From NCBI GenBank assembly GCA_003512825.1, contig DOOI01000070.1:1-18838 (forward strand): a stretch of DNA of 18,838 nucleotides. The letters are read 5' to 3'. Position 1 is the stretch's first letter; each line of letters opens with the position of its first letter. The notes under the pieces are model-generated. The model was not told the origin of the DNA. It saw only the letters and a list, made by a program, of their open reading frames with translations, and did not search any database. Positions 7,543-16,270 of this stretch are shown piece by piece. A program made the translations under genes and the position numbers. This stretch comes from Paracoccaceae bacterium. GTDB taxonomy: Bacteria > Pseudomonadota > Alphaproteobacteria > Rhodobacterales > Rhodobacteraceae.

Positions 7543-8382
7543 ATGTCGCTCACCGCCGCCTATCATTACCAAGTCATGCGCCGCGCTCTTGAGACAATCG
7601 ATGCCGCCCCGCCCGGCCTCACCCTCGACGACCTTGCCCAGCAGATGCAAATGAGCCCGACGCATTTTCAGCGGCTCTTTTCACAATGGGTCGGCATCAG
7701 CCCCAAAAAATATCAACAATACCTGACCCTTGATCACGCCCGCTCCGTCCTCCGCGCCCGTTTCACCATGCTCGAAGCCGCCGGTGAACTTGGCCTTTCT
7801 GGCACAGGCCGATTGCACGACCTCTTCGTGCAATGGGAAGCCATGACCCCCGGCGAATTTGCCAAATCAGGCGCAGGGCTCACCATTCGCTGGGGCCTCT
7901 TCGACAGCCCCTTCGGCGAAGCCCTCGCCATGGCCACCGATCGCGGACTCTGCGGCTTGGCCTTTACCGCTGAAACGGGCCGCGCGGCGGCCATGGAGGA
8001 TCTCTGCGCCCGCTGGCCCCAAGCCAACTATCTCGAAGCCCCCCAAGCCCTCGCCCCATGGGTCGCCGCCGCCTTTGGCCAATCGGGCGCAACCAAACTC
8101 CACATGATCGGCGCCCCGTTTCAAATCAAGGTCTGGGAGGCACTCATGCGGATCCCCTCCGGCCATGTGACCACCTATTCGGAACTGGCCCAGTCTGTCG
8201 GCCACCCCAAAGCGGTGCGCGCCGTCGGCACAGCTGTCGGACGCAACCCCGTCAGCTTCCTGATCCCCTGCCACCGCGCCTTGCGAAAATCCGGCGCATT
8301 GGGCGGCTATCATTGGGGCCTGCCCGTCAAACGCGCCATGCTCGCTTGGGAAGCGGCCCGCGAAGAGGCCCACAGCCCCTGA
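7543..8382 (+). CDS. AraC-type HTH / methylated-DNA--protein-cysteine methyltransferase fusion (Ada without its N-terminal domain)
   Basis: A 279-residue suicide DNA repair protein. Residues about 10-110 form an AraC-like double helix-turn-helix (LDDLAQQMQMSPTHFQRLFSQ, then GLSGTGRLHDLF), as in the centre of Ada. Residues about 115-275 are the O6-alkylguanine alkyltransferase domain with active-site PCHR (Cys243), helix motif KAVRAVGTAVGRNP and GGYHWG. The zinc-binding N-terminal domain of E. coli Ada, which takes methyl groups from phosphotriesters and switches on the regulator, is absent, so how or whether it activates transcription is open. The ATG at 7543 follows AGGA (7531-7534) by 8 bases; the longer in-frame opening upstream is proline/arginine-rich and unlike the family. 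It is divergent from nth, another repair gene. Confidence 0.92.
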   Translation: MSLTAAYHYQVMRRALETIDAAPPGLTLDDLAQQMQMSPTHFQRLFSQWVGISPKKYQQYLTLDHARSVLRARFTMLEAAGELGLSGTGRLHDLFVQWEAMTPGEFAKSGAGLTIRWGLFDSPFGEALAMATDRGLCGLAFTAETGRAAAMEDLCARWPQANYLEAPQALAPWVAAAFGQSGATKLHMIGAPFQIKVWEALMRIPSGHVTTYSELAQSVGHPKAVRAVGTAVGRNPVSFLIPCHRALRKSGALGGYHWGLPVKRAMLAWEAAREEAHSP

Positions 8383-8420
8383 CGCTGCCCCCCTTTTGCC
8401 CCTTGTCTTTCTCATTGCTC

Positions 8421-8486
8421 TAAATATCCCGGGGGGTGAGGCCGTCAGGCCGAGGGGGGCCGCGCCCCCCTTCCAACGCGCCTCAC
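8421..8486. repeat. GC-rich intergenic hairpin element (Rhodobacteraceae-type repeat)
   Basis: The segment begins TAAATATCCCGGGGGG and contains GGCC-GTCA-GGCC (8440-8451), the 7-bp stem GGGGGGC/GCCCCCC with loop CGC (8454-8470), and an outer 7-bp pairing of GTGAGGC (8436-8442) with GCCTCAC (8480-8486). I recall very similar AAATA(T/C)CCCGGGGG...GGGGGC-GC-GCCCCC elements between genes of many Rhodobacteraceae; that is memory, not a search. It follows the Ada/Ogt-type gene by about 40 bases and could end its transcript, although no T-run follows. Confidence 0.6.
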
Positions 8487-8607
8487 ACGCAAAATTGCGC
8501 GGAAAGGTGCCGATCCGCACGATTGCACCCTTCGATTAGCCCAAGCTTCGCTTATATAAGGGGGCAAATCCGGCCCACCGGACCTCTTGAGCAGAAAGAA
8601 AATTCTT

Positions 8608-9267
8608 ATGAGCCTCGTTTCCCGTGCCGCGCTTCTTCTCGCCGCCTCTGCCCTCACCCTCACTGCCGCCTGCGAAGATCCCGGCGCCCCCGGCTCCCAA
8701 CAACCCGGTGACAAGACCCAGCAAGGCGTGCTGATCGGCGGGCTTTTGGGCGCAGTCACTGGCGCGCTCGTTTCCGATGACAAAGGCGCAGGCATCATCA
8801 AGGGCGCGGTTCTGGGCGCAGGCGCAGGCGCGGCTCTTGGCTACTCGCTTGACAAGCAAGAGGCCGAATTGCGCGCACAGCTTGGCACTGCCGCAACGAT
8901 CCAGAACACAGGTGACCGCCTGATCGTCACCATGCCACAAGACATCTTGTTTGCCACCAACAGCGCCACGCTGAACCTTGGCATCACTTCCGATCTGCAA
9001 ACCGTCGCGGCCTCGCTGCTGAACTACCCCAATTCCACTGTTCAGGTTCTGGGCCATACCGACAACACAGGCTCCGCCGGGCTCAACTACGAGCTCTCTC
9101 AGCGCCGCGCCGCTGCGGTCTCATCGGTGCTGATCGGCTCCGGTGTGCCTGCCACGCGGGTGCAAACCATCGGTCGCGGCATGGACCAGCCCGTCGCGTC
9201 CAACCTCACCTCAGAAGGGCGGGCGCTCAATCGTCGCGTCGATATCGTGATCCTGCCCAACGCCTGA
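8608..9267 (+). CDS. OmpA-family peptidoglycan-binding lipoprotein with glycine-zipper segment
   Basis: A 219-residue outer-membrane lipoprotein. From the ATG at 8608 the signal peptide is MSLVSRAALLLAASALTLTAAC, with the lipidated Cys22 followed by Glu. An in-frame TTG at 8587 is less likely. Residues about 40-80 form a glycine zipper (GVLIGGLLGAVTGAL, then GAVLGAGAGAALG), probably a membrane-embedded helical hairpin. Residues about 105-215 are an OmpA C-terminal domain: ILFATNSATL, VLGHTDNTGS with D152, LSQRRAAAV with R167 and the end RALNRRVDIVI; the Asp/Arg pair binds diaminopimelate in murein. The architecture resembles the YiaD/Pal-like stress lipoproteins. It probably tethers the outer membrane to the wall. 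It is followed after 67 bases by the FMN reductase gene. Confidence 0.92.
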   Translation: MSLVSRAALLLAASALTLTAACEDPGAPGSQQPGDKTQQGVLIGGLLGAVTGALVSDDKGAGIIKGAVLGAGAGAALGYSLDKQEAELRAQLGTAATIQNTGDRLIVTMPQDILFATNSATLNLGITSDLQTVAASLLNYPNSTVQVLGHTDNTGSAGLNYELSQRRAAAVSSVLIGSGVPATRVQTIGRGMDQPVASNLTSEGRALNRRVDIVILPNA

Positions 9268-9334
9268 TTGTTTCTCGCTTCTCCCGGCGCGCCCCAGATC
9301 AAGGCAGCGCCGGGCGCTCAATCAAAGACTGCAC

Positions 9335-9871
9335 ATGACTTATATTCTTGGCCTCTCCGGATCGCTCCGCGCCCAATCGTCCAACAGCGCCTTGCTGCGC
9401 GAAGCGGCCCGCGCCTATGGGCCCATCGCCTATCATGAGGCCGACCTGCGCCTGCCGCTTTATGACGGCGATCATGAAACCACCCAAGGCATCCCGCCCG
9501 TTGTCATTGCGCTGGCCGCCGAAATCGCCGGGGCAAGTGCGGTGCTGATCTCGACACCTGAATATAACAAAGGCCCCTCCGGCGTGCTGAAAAACGCCCT
9601 TGACTGGATCAGCCGGGTCAAGCCGCAACCTCTCGCAGGCAAACCCGTCGCTGTCATGTCTGCTGCAGCCGGACGCGCCGGAGGAGAGCGGGCGCAAATG
9701 ATCCTGCGGGGTTTTCTCGTGCCTTTCCAGCCTCGACTGGTCATCGGGCCAGAATTGCATCTGGCCAATTGCACGGAAGAATTCGACAGCGCGCAGCGCC
9801 TCACCAACCCGCTCTACCGCGACACGCTCGCGACATTGATGACACGCCTGCGCGACGAGGCGCAGCGCTAA
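9335..9871 (+). CDS. NAD(P)H-dependent FMN reductase (flavodoxin-like, ChrR/YieF type)
   Basis: A 178-residue cytoplasmic flavoprotein. The phosphate-binding loop is GSLRAQSSN (9-17) and the second signature PEYNKGPSGVLKNALDW (75-91) is the classic FMN_red block that contacts the isoalloxazine ring. Relatives reduce quinones, azo dyes or chromate with NAD(P)H; the natural substrate here is unknown. The length is normal. The TAA stop shares bases with the stop of the convergent VOC gene. It may be read through from the upstream lipoprotein gene, but 67 bases separate them, so co-transcription is only possible. Confidence 0.9.
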   Translation: MTYILGLSGSLRAQSSNSALLREAARAYGPIAYHEADLRLPLYDGDHETTQGIPPVVIALAAEIAGASAVLISTPEYNKGPSGVLKNALDWISRVKPQPLAGKPVAVMSAAAGRAGGERAQMILRGFLVPFQPRLVIGPELHLANCTEEFDSAQRLTNPLYRDTLATLMTRLRDEAQR

Positions 9872-10272
9872 AGCGCGTTGCTCACCTCAAGCAGATTTCC
9901 ATCGGGATCGCGCAGATAGAGCGACAGGATTGGCCCACGCGCACCAGTGCGCCGAATGGGGCCTTCCTCCACCACCACCTCTTGCGCGGCAAAATGGGCC
10001 TGCCATTGGGGCAGGGGGGTCGCCGTCAGGAAACACAAATCCGCACTCCCCGCGCACACGCGCGCCGCCTTTGGCTCGAACTCTGCTCCCGCTTGGTGCA
10101 AATTGATCTTCTGCTCGCCAAATTTCAGCGCCCAGCGGCTGCTGCCATCCGCAGGAACGAACCGTTCCGCCGCCATCCCCAAAACGCGGGTGTAAAACGC
10201 CACAGTCACATCCACATTGGCCACCGTCAGCACCAAATGATCAAGCGCATCCAACGTCGGGTTCTGGGCCAT
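9868..10272 (-). CDS. VOC-superfamily (glyoxalase/bleomycin-resistance-like) protein
   Basis: A 134-residue protein with two beta-alpha-beta-beta-beta modules. Module one starts DHLVLTVANVDVTVAFYTRVLGM and contains KINLHQAG; module two ends LYLRDPDGNLLEV. The usual metal ligands of the fold are available: His12, His59 and Glu129. This subtype is commonly annotated only as VOC family protein, so a substrate cannot be named. I chose the ATG at 10272 because the domain begins there and GGAGAGG lies upstream at good spacing. The open frame extends much further (to 10938) but that part is antisense to the hydratase gene. The stop (TAG) overlaps that of the convergent FMN reductase, and the start is only 39 bases from the divergent hydratase gene. 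Confidence 0.88.
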   Translation of the reverse strand: MAQNPTLDALDHLVLTVANVDVTVAFYTRVLGMAAERFVPADGSSRWALKFGEQKINLHQAGAEFEPKAARVCAGSADLCFLTATPLPQWQAHFAAQEVVVEEGPIRRTGARGPILSLYLRDPDGNLLEVSNAL

Positions 10273-10311
10273 CTTGCGTGCCTCTCCAAGGGCTTCTAGG
10301 GTTTCGCCATC

Positions 10312-11130
10312 ATGGCTAACGATCCCACATCCCCCCGTCAAACCGAAGTCATCGCTGACGTGATGGACCCCGCCCGCGCGACCACTTTGGAAATCGCGCT
10401 GGGCCTTCCCACTATCAGCGCCTTGGGCAGCCCATTGCCGCCGTTCTTTCACCAGATTTACTTCTGGGCTCCCGAGCCTCCCACCCGTCTGGGCCGCGAC
10501 GGGCACCCCAAAACAGGGCTGGGGATCATCCCAGACCTCGGCTTGCCGCGCCGCATGTGGGCTGGTGGCCGCCTGACCTTCGCCCAAGAGCTCCGCGCGG
10601 GGATTGCTGCTGAAAAACGCAGTTCCGTGTTGAACATCGATCGCAAAGAGGGCCGCTCCGGCCCCTTGGGTTTTGTCACGCTCTTGCATGAAATCTGGCA
10701 AGACGGGGCGCTGTGCCTCACCGAAGAGCAAGATCTCGTCTACCGCGAAGACCCCGATCCCGCCGCTGCCGCCCCTGTCGCGCCACAGGCGCGCACCGAC
10801 GAAGACGCCAGCGAGATCGCGTCTTTTACACCGACTTTGCTCTTTCGCTATTCCGCTCTGACGATGAACGGTCATCGCATCCATTACGATCCCGACTATA
10901 CCCGCCACGTCGAGGGCTATCCCGGCCTTGTCACCCATGGCCCGCTGCTGGCACAGCTTCTCATGCTCTTGGCCACCACCAAAATGGGCGCCCTGCGTGG
11001 TTTTTCCTTCCGCGCCACCTCTCCGGTCACCGTGGACGAAACCGTCGCACTGTGCTGGCGCTCAGATGGCGCGATGTGGGTGCGCGGGGCGGATGGGCGG
11101 CAATGCATGCAAGCCACCGCAAGCGCCTGA
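10312..11130 (+). CDS. MaoC/HTD2-type acyl-CoA hydratase (mesaconyl- or itaconyl-CoA hydratase-like)
   Basis: A 272-residue double hot-dog protein. The first half (about 40-145) is a FAS1-like dehydratase domain with GGRLTF and a TLLHEIW segment. The second half carries the hydratase signature YSALTMNGHRIHYDPDY (180-196), with N186, H188, H191 and D193, followed by EGYPGLVTHGPLLAQLL. This arrangement is typical of mesaconyl-C4-CoA hydratases and related HTD2 proteins acting on branched dicarboxylyl-CoA esters. Substrate assignment is inference; usual partners (CoA transferase, CoA-ester lyase, acyl-CoA dehydrogenase) are not in the window. The ATG at 10312 is preceded only by a weak CTAGGG. 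The gene is divergent from the VOC gene with 39 bases for both promoters. Confidence 0.87.
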   Translation: MANDPTSPRQTEVIADVMDPARATTLEIALGLPTISALGSPLPPFFHQIYFWAPEPPTRLGRDGHPKTGLGIIPDLGLPRRMWAGGRLTFAQELRAGIAAEKRSSVLNIDRKEGRSGPLGFVTLLHEIWQDGALCLTEEQDLVYREDPDPAAAAPVAPQARTDEDASEIASFTPTLLFRYSALTMNGHRIHYDPDYTRHVEGYPGLVTHGPLLAQLLMLLATTKMGALRGFSFRATSPVTVDETVALCWRSDGAMWVRGADGRQCMQATASA

Positions 11131-11281
11131 TCCGGCTTCGCACGTCTCTTTGGGGTCAAACCTTGTCCAAAAAGCCACAAGAGGCGGGGAAAGCGCTGCT
11201 TTTTCTGGACGGCTGGCTTTGCTTTGGCTACTCTGCGGTGAAACGGGGCGCTTATGATCCCGAAAATTGAGGCAGTCAGAT

Positions 11282-12466
11282 ATGTTTCCCGAGCGGTTTG
11301 CCAACCTGCCGCCCTATGCGTTTCCGCGTTTGCGGGCGTTGCTTGACCCGCATTCTGCGGGCGGCCCTGTCGTGCATATGACAATCGGAGAACCGCGCCA
11401 CGCCTTCCCGGCATGGATTGCAGACATTCTTTCGCGTGAAATCGCAGGTTTCGGCGTCTATCCCCCGAACGAAGGCACCCCCGAATTGCGCTCTGCCATC
11501 AGCGCATGGATCGCCCGTCGTTACGGCGTCGCCGTCGATCCCGAGACCCAAGTCATGGCCGCCAATGGCACCCGAGAAGCGCTCTATAACGCCTGTATGG
11601 CCTTGGTGCCGGAAGCGGTCAAAGGCCTGCGTTCAGTCATCTTGATGCCGAACCCCTTCTATCAGGTCTATATGATCGGCGCGATTTCCGTCGCCGCCGA
11701 GCCGCATTTCGTGCCCGCGACCCAGCAAACCGGTCATTTGCCCGATTACGAAAGCCTTTCGCCTGCCGTGCTCAACCGCACCGCCGCTGCCTATATCTGC
11801 TCCCCCGCCAACCCGCAGGGCGCCGTCGCCAGCCGCGACTACTGGCACCGCCTGATCACCTTGGCCGAGCGCTATGATTTCCGCATCTTTGCCGATGAAT
11901 GCTACTCCGAGATTTATCGCGGCGAGACAGCCCCCGTCGGCGCGCTGCAAGTGGCGCAAGAGATGGGCGCAGACCCCGAACGGGTCGTGGTCTTCCACTC
12001 GCTCTCCAAACGATCAAACCTCCCCGGATTGCGCGCAGGCTTCATCGCAGGTGGGCCTAAATCCATCGCCGCCACCAAACAATTGCGCGCCTATTCCGGC
12101 GCGCCCATTCCGCTTCCCCTGCAACGCGTCGCCGAAGCCCTCTGGGCCGACGAGGCTCATGTTGTCGAGAACCGCCGCCTCTACGGCGAGAAATACCGCG
12201 TAGCCGATGAGATTTTCCGCGAAGTGAACTCCTACCAAGGGCCAGAAGCCGGGTTTTTCCTCTGGCTTCCCGTCGAAGATGGCGAAAGCGCCGCCCTCAA
12301 GGCGTGGCGCGAAACAGGTGTCCGGGTGCTGCCCGGTGCCTATCTGAGCCAACAAGATGCCACGGGCGAAAATCCTGGCAAAGGGTATATCCGGGTCGCG
12401 ATGGTGGCTCCAAAAGACGAGATGCAAGACGGTCTGATCCGCTTGCGGAACAGTCTGTATAAATAA
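11282..12466 (+). CDS. PLP-dependent class I/II aminotransferase (possible succinyl-DAP aminotransferase DapC)
   Basis: A 394-residue fold-type I aminotransferase. The PLP residues are visible: NGTREAL (95-101), SPANPQG with N177, ADECYSEIY with D205, SLSKRS with Schiff-base K243, and GLRAGF with R251. A terminal YIRVAM carries the substrate carboxylate arginine. The wording MTIGEPRH near the N-terminus and the FtsK-neighbour context fit alphaproteobacterial proteins often annotated DapC, which makes N-succinyl-diaminopimelate for lysine and murein; other aminotransferase substrates remain possible. The ATG at 11282 is preceded by GAGG at 9 bases; an in-frame TTG at 11267 overlaps that site and is unlikely. 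It lies 17 bases before ftsK, so the pair is probably one transcript. Confidence 0.88.
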   Translation: MFPERFANLPPYAFPRLRALLDPHSAGGPVVHMTIGEPRHAFPAWIADILSREIAGFGVYPPNEGTPELRSAISAWIARRYGVAVDPETQVMAANGTREALYNACMALVPEAVKGLRSVILMPNPFYQVYMIGAISVAAEPHFVPATQQTGHLPDYESLSPAVLNRTAAAYICSPANPQGAVASRDYWHRLITLAERYDFRIFADECYSEIYRGETAPVGALQVAQEMGADPERVVVFHSLSKRSNLPGLRAGFIAGGPKSIAATKQLRAYSGAPIPLPLQRVAEALWADEAHVVENRRLYGEKYRVADEIFREVNSYQGPEAGFFLWLPVEDGESAALKAWRETGVRVLPGAYLSQQDATGENPGKGYIRVAMVAPKDEMQDGLIRLRNSLYK

Positions 12467-12483
12467 GAAGAGGCGAGACAGGC

Positions 12484-15400
12484 ATGGCATATCAGACCCG
12501 AGGCCGCGACCCGCTGTTTGACCGGGACATGGCACAGGCAATCGAGAAACGCGGACGCGAGCTGCTGGGCCTTGGCCTGATCGTGATCGGCTGTCTCATC
12601 GGCGCGCTGATCTACAGCTATCACCCGGACGACCCCTCCTTCGTTTCTGCAACTGACGCACCGGTGCAAAACTGGCTGGGCCGCACCGGGGCCGCGCTTT
12701 CGGCCCCCATCGCGATGATCGTGGGATGGGGCGGCTGGGGCTTGGCGCTGGGCGCCATCGCATGGGGCGCACGGTTCGCACTGCACAAAGGGGCAGAGCG
12801 CGCCATCGGACGTCTGATCTGGATGCCAATCTGGATCGCCCTGATCTCGGTCTACGCCGCCACCCTCACCCCAAACGCAGGCTGGACGCATTCCTTCTCC
12901 ATGGGCGGCATGTTTGGCGACATGGTGCTCGGTCTGATGCTCACCATCCTGCCGATCCCTGCTGGCATGGGCGTAAAATTCGCCGCGCTTTTGTTGGGCG
13001 TTCTGGTGCTGGCGATGGGCTTCTTCGTTCTCGGGTTTGACCGCGCCGAACGCCGCCGCATCCGCGCCTTCCTCTGGGTTGGTCTGGTCATGAGCTATGC
13101 CACCTTGATGCGTTTGATGGGCCGCAGCGCTGGCGGTGCGATGACGGCAGCCGCCGCTCTGCGCGCCCGCGCCCAAGAACGCAGCGCCGCACAGCTTGCC
13201 TTGGGCCAAAACTGGGAAGTGCAGCCCTGGCAAGGCGACGCCGCGCCGCTCACCGCCGCGCCCGCTGCAAAACCCTCTCTTCTCCAGCGGATGCCCGGCA
13301 TGGTTCGCCGCCCCGATGCCGCCCAAGCCGATCTTGCTCTGCCTGAAAATGAGCTGATCGAAACCTGGTCGGATGCCGAGGTCGCCGCCCCCGGCGAAGA
13401 ACGCATCCGCGAGAAAATCAGCGATGCCATCCGCGCCCGCCTGCGCCCGACACCTGTGGTCAGCGTGGCTGCGAATGCCGCCGCTGCCCACCCCAAAGGT
13501 CCGCGCCCGCTCATCCTCGACACCACCCGCCGGGGTTTTGGGGCCGAACCCCCGCTGACGGCTGCGCTGCGTGCCGCGCCGGGCTTGTCGCCAGAACCAC
13601 TGCTCACCCGTCCCCGCACATCTGATGCGCGGCCCGACCCTTACGCCGCTGATCTCGATCCCGCCTTCCGTGAGGCGCTGCCATCCTATGACCGCGACGA
13701 AGACTTCGCCGCCGATCTCTCCGAAGACGCCGCCGATCCCTTCGCCGAAGACTATTCCTCGCATAACATGTTCCTAGAAGACAGCGATGCCAACGACACC
13801 GACCTTGATGCCGAGCTTCCGCCCCATATGGCGATCCCGCGCTCCGCGATCCCCGTGGCCGAGCCGCGCCGCGCCGTGGTGCAGCACACGCCGAAAAAGC
13901 CGCTGCAACCCTCTAGCCGTGCCGCGGCCGAAGCCCAGCCGCGCCTGCAGTTCGACGAGGCCGCCAGCGCATTCGAGCTGCCGCCGCTGTCGCTGCTCTC
14001 TAATCCCGGCCTGATCCAGCGCCATCACCTCTCCGACGATGCACTCGAAGAGAACGCCCGCCTGCTCGAAGCCGTTCTCGACGATTACGGTGTCAAAGGC
14101 GAAATCGTCTCGGTCCGCCCCGGTCCCGTCGTCACCATGTACGAGCTGGAGCCCGCGCCGGGTCTCAAGGCGTCGCGCGTCATCGGTCTGGCCGATGACA
14201 TTGCGCGGTCCATGTCGGCGCTCTCTGCGCGTGTCTCGACTGTGCCGGGCCGTTCGGTGATTGGCATCGAATTGCCCAATGAACACCGCGAGAAAGTGGT
14301 GCTGCGTGAAATCATCGCCGCCCGCGAATTTGGCGATACAACGATGAAACTGCCCCTTGCGCTCGGCAAAGATATTGGCGGCGATCCCGTTGTCGCCAAC
14401 CTCGCCAAAATGCCCCACCTCTTGATCGCAGGGACAACAGGCTCGGGCAAATCGGTGGCCATCAACACGATGATCTTGTCGCTGCTCTACAAGCTGACAC
14501 CCGAAGATTGCCGCCTGATCATGATCGACCCCAAGATGCTGGAACTTTCCGTTTATGACGGCATCCCGCATCTTCTCTCGCCTGTTGTGACTGACCCGAA
14601 AAAGGCCGTCGTCGCCCTCAAATGGGTGGTGGGCGAAATGGAAGAGCGCTATCGGAAAATGTCGAAAATGGGCGTCCGCAATATCGATGGCTATAACAGC
14701 CGCGTTGCCGATGCTCTGGCGAAAAACGAGATGTTCTCGCGCACTGTCCAAACCGGCTTTGACGAGGATACCGGCGAGCCGATTTTCGAAACCGAAGAAT
14801 TCCAGCCCGTCAAGATGCCCTATATCGTTGTGATCGTTGACGAAATGGCAGACCTGATGATGGTCGCAGGCAAGGACATTGAAGCCTGCATTCAACGTCT
14901 GGCTCAAATGGCGCGCGCCTCTGGCATCCACCTCATCATGGCCACGCAGCGCCCCTCGGTCGATGTGATCACGGGCACGATCAAGGCCAACTTCCCCACC
15001 CGTATCTCCTTCCAAGTCACCTCGAAAATCGACAGCCGCACCATTCTGGGCGAAATGGGCGCCGAGCAACTCTTGGGGCAGGGCGATATGCTCTACATGG
15101 CGGGCGGCGCGAAAATCACCCGCTGCCACGGTCCGTTTGTCAGCGACGAAGAAGTCGAAGAGATCGTCAACCACCTCAAAGCGTTCGGCCCGCCCACCTA
15201 TGTCTCACGCGTGATCGAAGGCCATGACGACGACCGTGAAGCCGATATCGATGCGGTTCTGGGGCTCAACACAGGTGGCAATACCGAAGGCGAAGATGCG
15301 CTTTACGATCAAGCGGTGGCGATTGTGGTCAAAGACCGCAAATGCTCCACCTCCTACATCCAGCGCAAACTAGGCATCGGCTATAACAAGGCCGCGCGGT

Positions 15401-15486
15401 TGGTTGAACAAATGGAAGACCAAGGCGTCGTGACCCCCGCAAACCACGTCGGAAAACGCGAAATCCTCGTCCCGGAGCAGCATTAA
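12484..15486 (+). CDS. ftsK: DNA translocase FtsK
   Basis: A complete 1000-residue septal DNA pump. The N-terminal part has four or five membrane segments (about 27-46, 70-98, 110-128, 144-160, 164-185) that would anchor it at the divisome. Residues about 210-520 are a linker rich in Ala, Pro and acidic residues, with little expected fold. The alpha/beta motor follows, with a conserved block [19 protein letters not shown] at about 520, Walker A GTTGSGKS (650-657) and Walker [12 protein letters not shown] with D786-E787. The C-terminal winged helix (about 935-1000, [19 protein letters not shown]) is the gamma domain that reads polar KOPS sites and activates XerD in studied species. It is followed by lolA, and xerC lies less than 2 kb downstream. 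Confidence 0.98.
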   Translation: MAYQTRGRDPLFDRDMAQAIEKRGRELLGLGLIVIGCLIGALIYSYHPDDPSFVSATDAPVQNWLGRTGAALSAPIAMIVGWGGWGLALGAIAWGARFALHKGAERAIGRLIWMPIWIALISVYAATLTPNAGWTHSFSMGGMFGDMVLGLMLTILPIPAGMGVKFAALLLGVLVLAMGFFVLGFDRAERRRIRAFLWVGLVMSYATLMRLMGRSAGGAMTAAAALRARAQERSAAQLALGQNWEVQPWQGDAAPLTAAPAAKPSLLQRMPGMVRRPDAAQADLALPENELIETWSDAEVAAPGEERIREKISDAIRARLRPTPVVSVAANAAAAHPKGPRPLILDTTRRGFGAEPPLTAALRAAPGLSPEPLLTRPRTSDARPDPYAADLDPAFREALPSYDRDEDFAADLSEDAADPFAEDYSSHNMFLEDSDANDTDLDAELPPHMAIPRSAIPVAEPRRAVVQHTPKKPLQPSSRAAAEAQPRLQFDEAASAFELPPLSLLSNPGLIQRHHLSDDALEENARLLEAVLDDYGVKGEIVSVRPGPVVTMYELEPAPGLKASRVIGLADDIARSMSALSARVSTVPGRSVIGIELPNEHREKVVLREIIAAREFGDTTMKLPLALGKDIGGDPVVANLAKMPHLLIAGTTGSGKSVAINTMILSLLYKLTPEDCRLIMIDPKMLELSVYDGIPHLLSPVVTDPKKAVVALKWVVGEMEERYRKMSKMGVRNIDGYNSRVADALAKNEMFSRTVQTGFDEDTGEPIFETEEFQPVKMPYIVVIVDEMADLMMVAGKDIEACIQRLAQMARASGIHLIMATQRPSVDVITGTIKANFPTRISFQVTSKIDSRTILGEMGAEQLLGQGDMLYMAGGAKITRCHGPFVSDEEVEEIVNHLKAFGPPTYVSRVIEGHDDDREADIDAVLGLNTGGNTEGEDALYDQAVAIVVKDRKCSTSYIQRKLGIGYNKAARLVEQMEDQGVVTPANHVGKREILVPEQH

Positions 15487-15523
15487 CCCCTGCTTTCACT
15501 GCGTTGTTATCGCATATCACTTG

Positions 15524-15580
15524 GGCTTGCGCGACAAAGACCCCATCTGATCCCCATAGCGGGGATCAGCCGCGCAAGCC
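15524..15580. promoter_or_regulatory. Nested perfect inverted repeat between ftsK and lolA (candidate RNA hairpin/leader)
   Basis: GGCTTGCGCG (15524-15533) pairs perfectly with CGCGCAAGCC (15571-15580). Inside it, CTGATCCCC (15547-15555) pairs perfectly with GGGGATCAG (15561-15569) around a five-base loop ATAGC. The left internal loop has 13 bases and the right one has 1. It ends 15 bases before a GGAGA ribosome site for lolA and begins 37 bases after the ftsK stop. No T-run follows on either strand, so it is not a standard intrinsic terminator. It could be an RNA processing or stabilising structure, a leader control element or a protein site. Confidence 0.7.
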
Positions 15581-15610
15581 GGGGCCCCTGGCGATGGAGA
15601 TTTGAGAGTA

Positions 15611-16246
15611 ATGATGAGTAAACCCGCCCCATTTCCCGTTCAACGCCGTGTTCGGGCGGGCGTTCTGGCTATCGCTGTCGCCGCGCTCACCAGCCTGCCC
15701 GCCGCCGCCGAGCAGCTCTCCCTCAATGCGCTTTCCGCCTATCTCAACGCGCTGCAAACCGCCCAAGGCAAATTCACCCAGATCAATGGCGACGGCACCA
15801 TCGCCACGGGACAAATCCTGATCAAACGCCCCGGCCGTGTGCGGTTTGAATATGACCCGCCCGAGCAAACCTTGGTCATCGCAGGTGGCGGTGCTGTCGC
15901 GATCTTCGACAAAAAGGCTGGCCCCACACCGGAAACCTATCCGCTGAACAAAACGCCGCTCTCGCTGATCCTTGCCAAAACCGTTGATTTGGCTCAGGCG
16001 AAAATGGTGGTTGGTCACAGCTATGATGGCACCGCGACCACCGTCACCGCCCAAGATCCCGATCATCCCGAATACGGCAATATCCAACTCAAATTTACCG
16101 ACAGTCCGGTCGAGCTGCGCCAATGGGTCATCAATGATGAGGGGGGCAATTCCACCACTGTCATCTTGGGCGAATTGCGCCAAGGCGGCAGCTTGGGGGA
16201 TGGGCTTTTCAACATCGACCTCGCCACCGAACGCCCAAAACGCTGA
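15611..16246 (+). CDS. lolA: Outer-membrane lipoprotein carrier protein LolA
   Basis: A 211-residue periplasmic chaperone that takes lipoproteins from the LolCDE transporter across the periplasm. A Sec signal peptide is clear: basic QRRVR, then AGVLAIAVAALTSLP and cleavage after AAA (about residue 33). The mature part matches the half-barrel LolA fold: LNALSAYLNALQTAQGKFTQI, GQILIKRPGRVRFEYDPPEQTLVIAGG, and the later NIQLKFTDSPVELRQWVINDEGGNSTTV. ATG codons at 15611 and 15614 are both possible; an in-frame TTG at 15602 is less likely. GGAGA (15596-15600) is the nearest ribosome site. It lies downstream of ftsK behind the strong inverted repeat, so it may have its own control. No lolB is seen, as is usual in alphaproteobacteria. 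Confidence 0.93.
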   Translation: MMSKPAPFPVQRRVRAGVLAIAVAALTSLPAAAEQLSLNALSAYLNALQTAQGKFTQINGDGTIATGQILIKRPGRVRFEYDPPEQTLVIAGGGAVAIFDKKAGPTPETYPLNKTPLSLILAKTVDLAQAKMVVGHSYDGTATTVTAQDPDHPEYGNIQLKFTDSPVELRQWVINDEGGNSTTVILGELRQGGSLGDGLFNIDLATERPKR

Positions 16247-16270
16247 CCCAAACGCGCGGTTGCGCTGCAA

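Noticed and set aside
8531..8558. Possible promoter for the OmpA lipoprotein (TTCGAT, 16-base spacer, TATATA)
   Set aside because: The -10-like TATATA is attractive in this GC-rich gap, but the -35 matches at only three positions.
10273..10938. N-terminal extension of the VOC protein to a 356-residue product
   Set aside because: The extension is antisense to the hydratase gene and has no domain; the VOC fold and a good ribosome site begin at 10272.
11190..11204. Short hairpin AAAGC-GCT-GCTTT followed by TT after the hydratase gene
   Set aside because: A five-base stem with a three-base loop and a tail of only two Ts is too weak for an intrinsic terminator call.
12340..15174. Two very long antisense open frames (474 and 466 residues) opposite ftsK
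   Set aside because: They are shadows of ftsK in GC-rich DNA: low-complexity His/Gly/Asp/Arg composition, no recognisable domain, and ftsK is complete with all motifs on the other strand.
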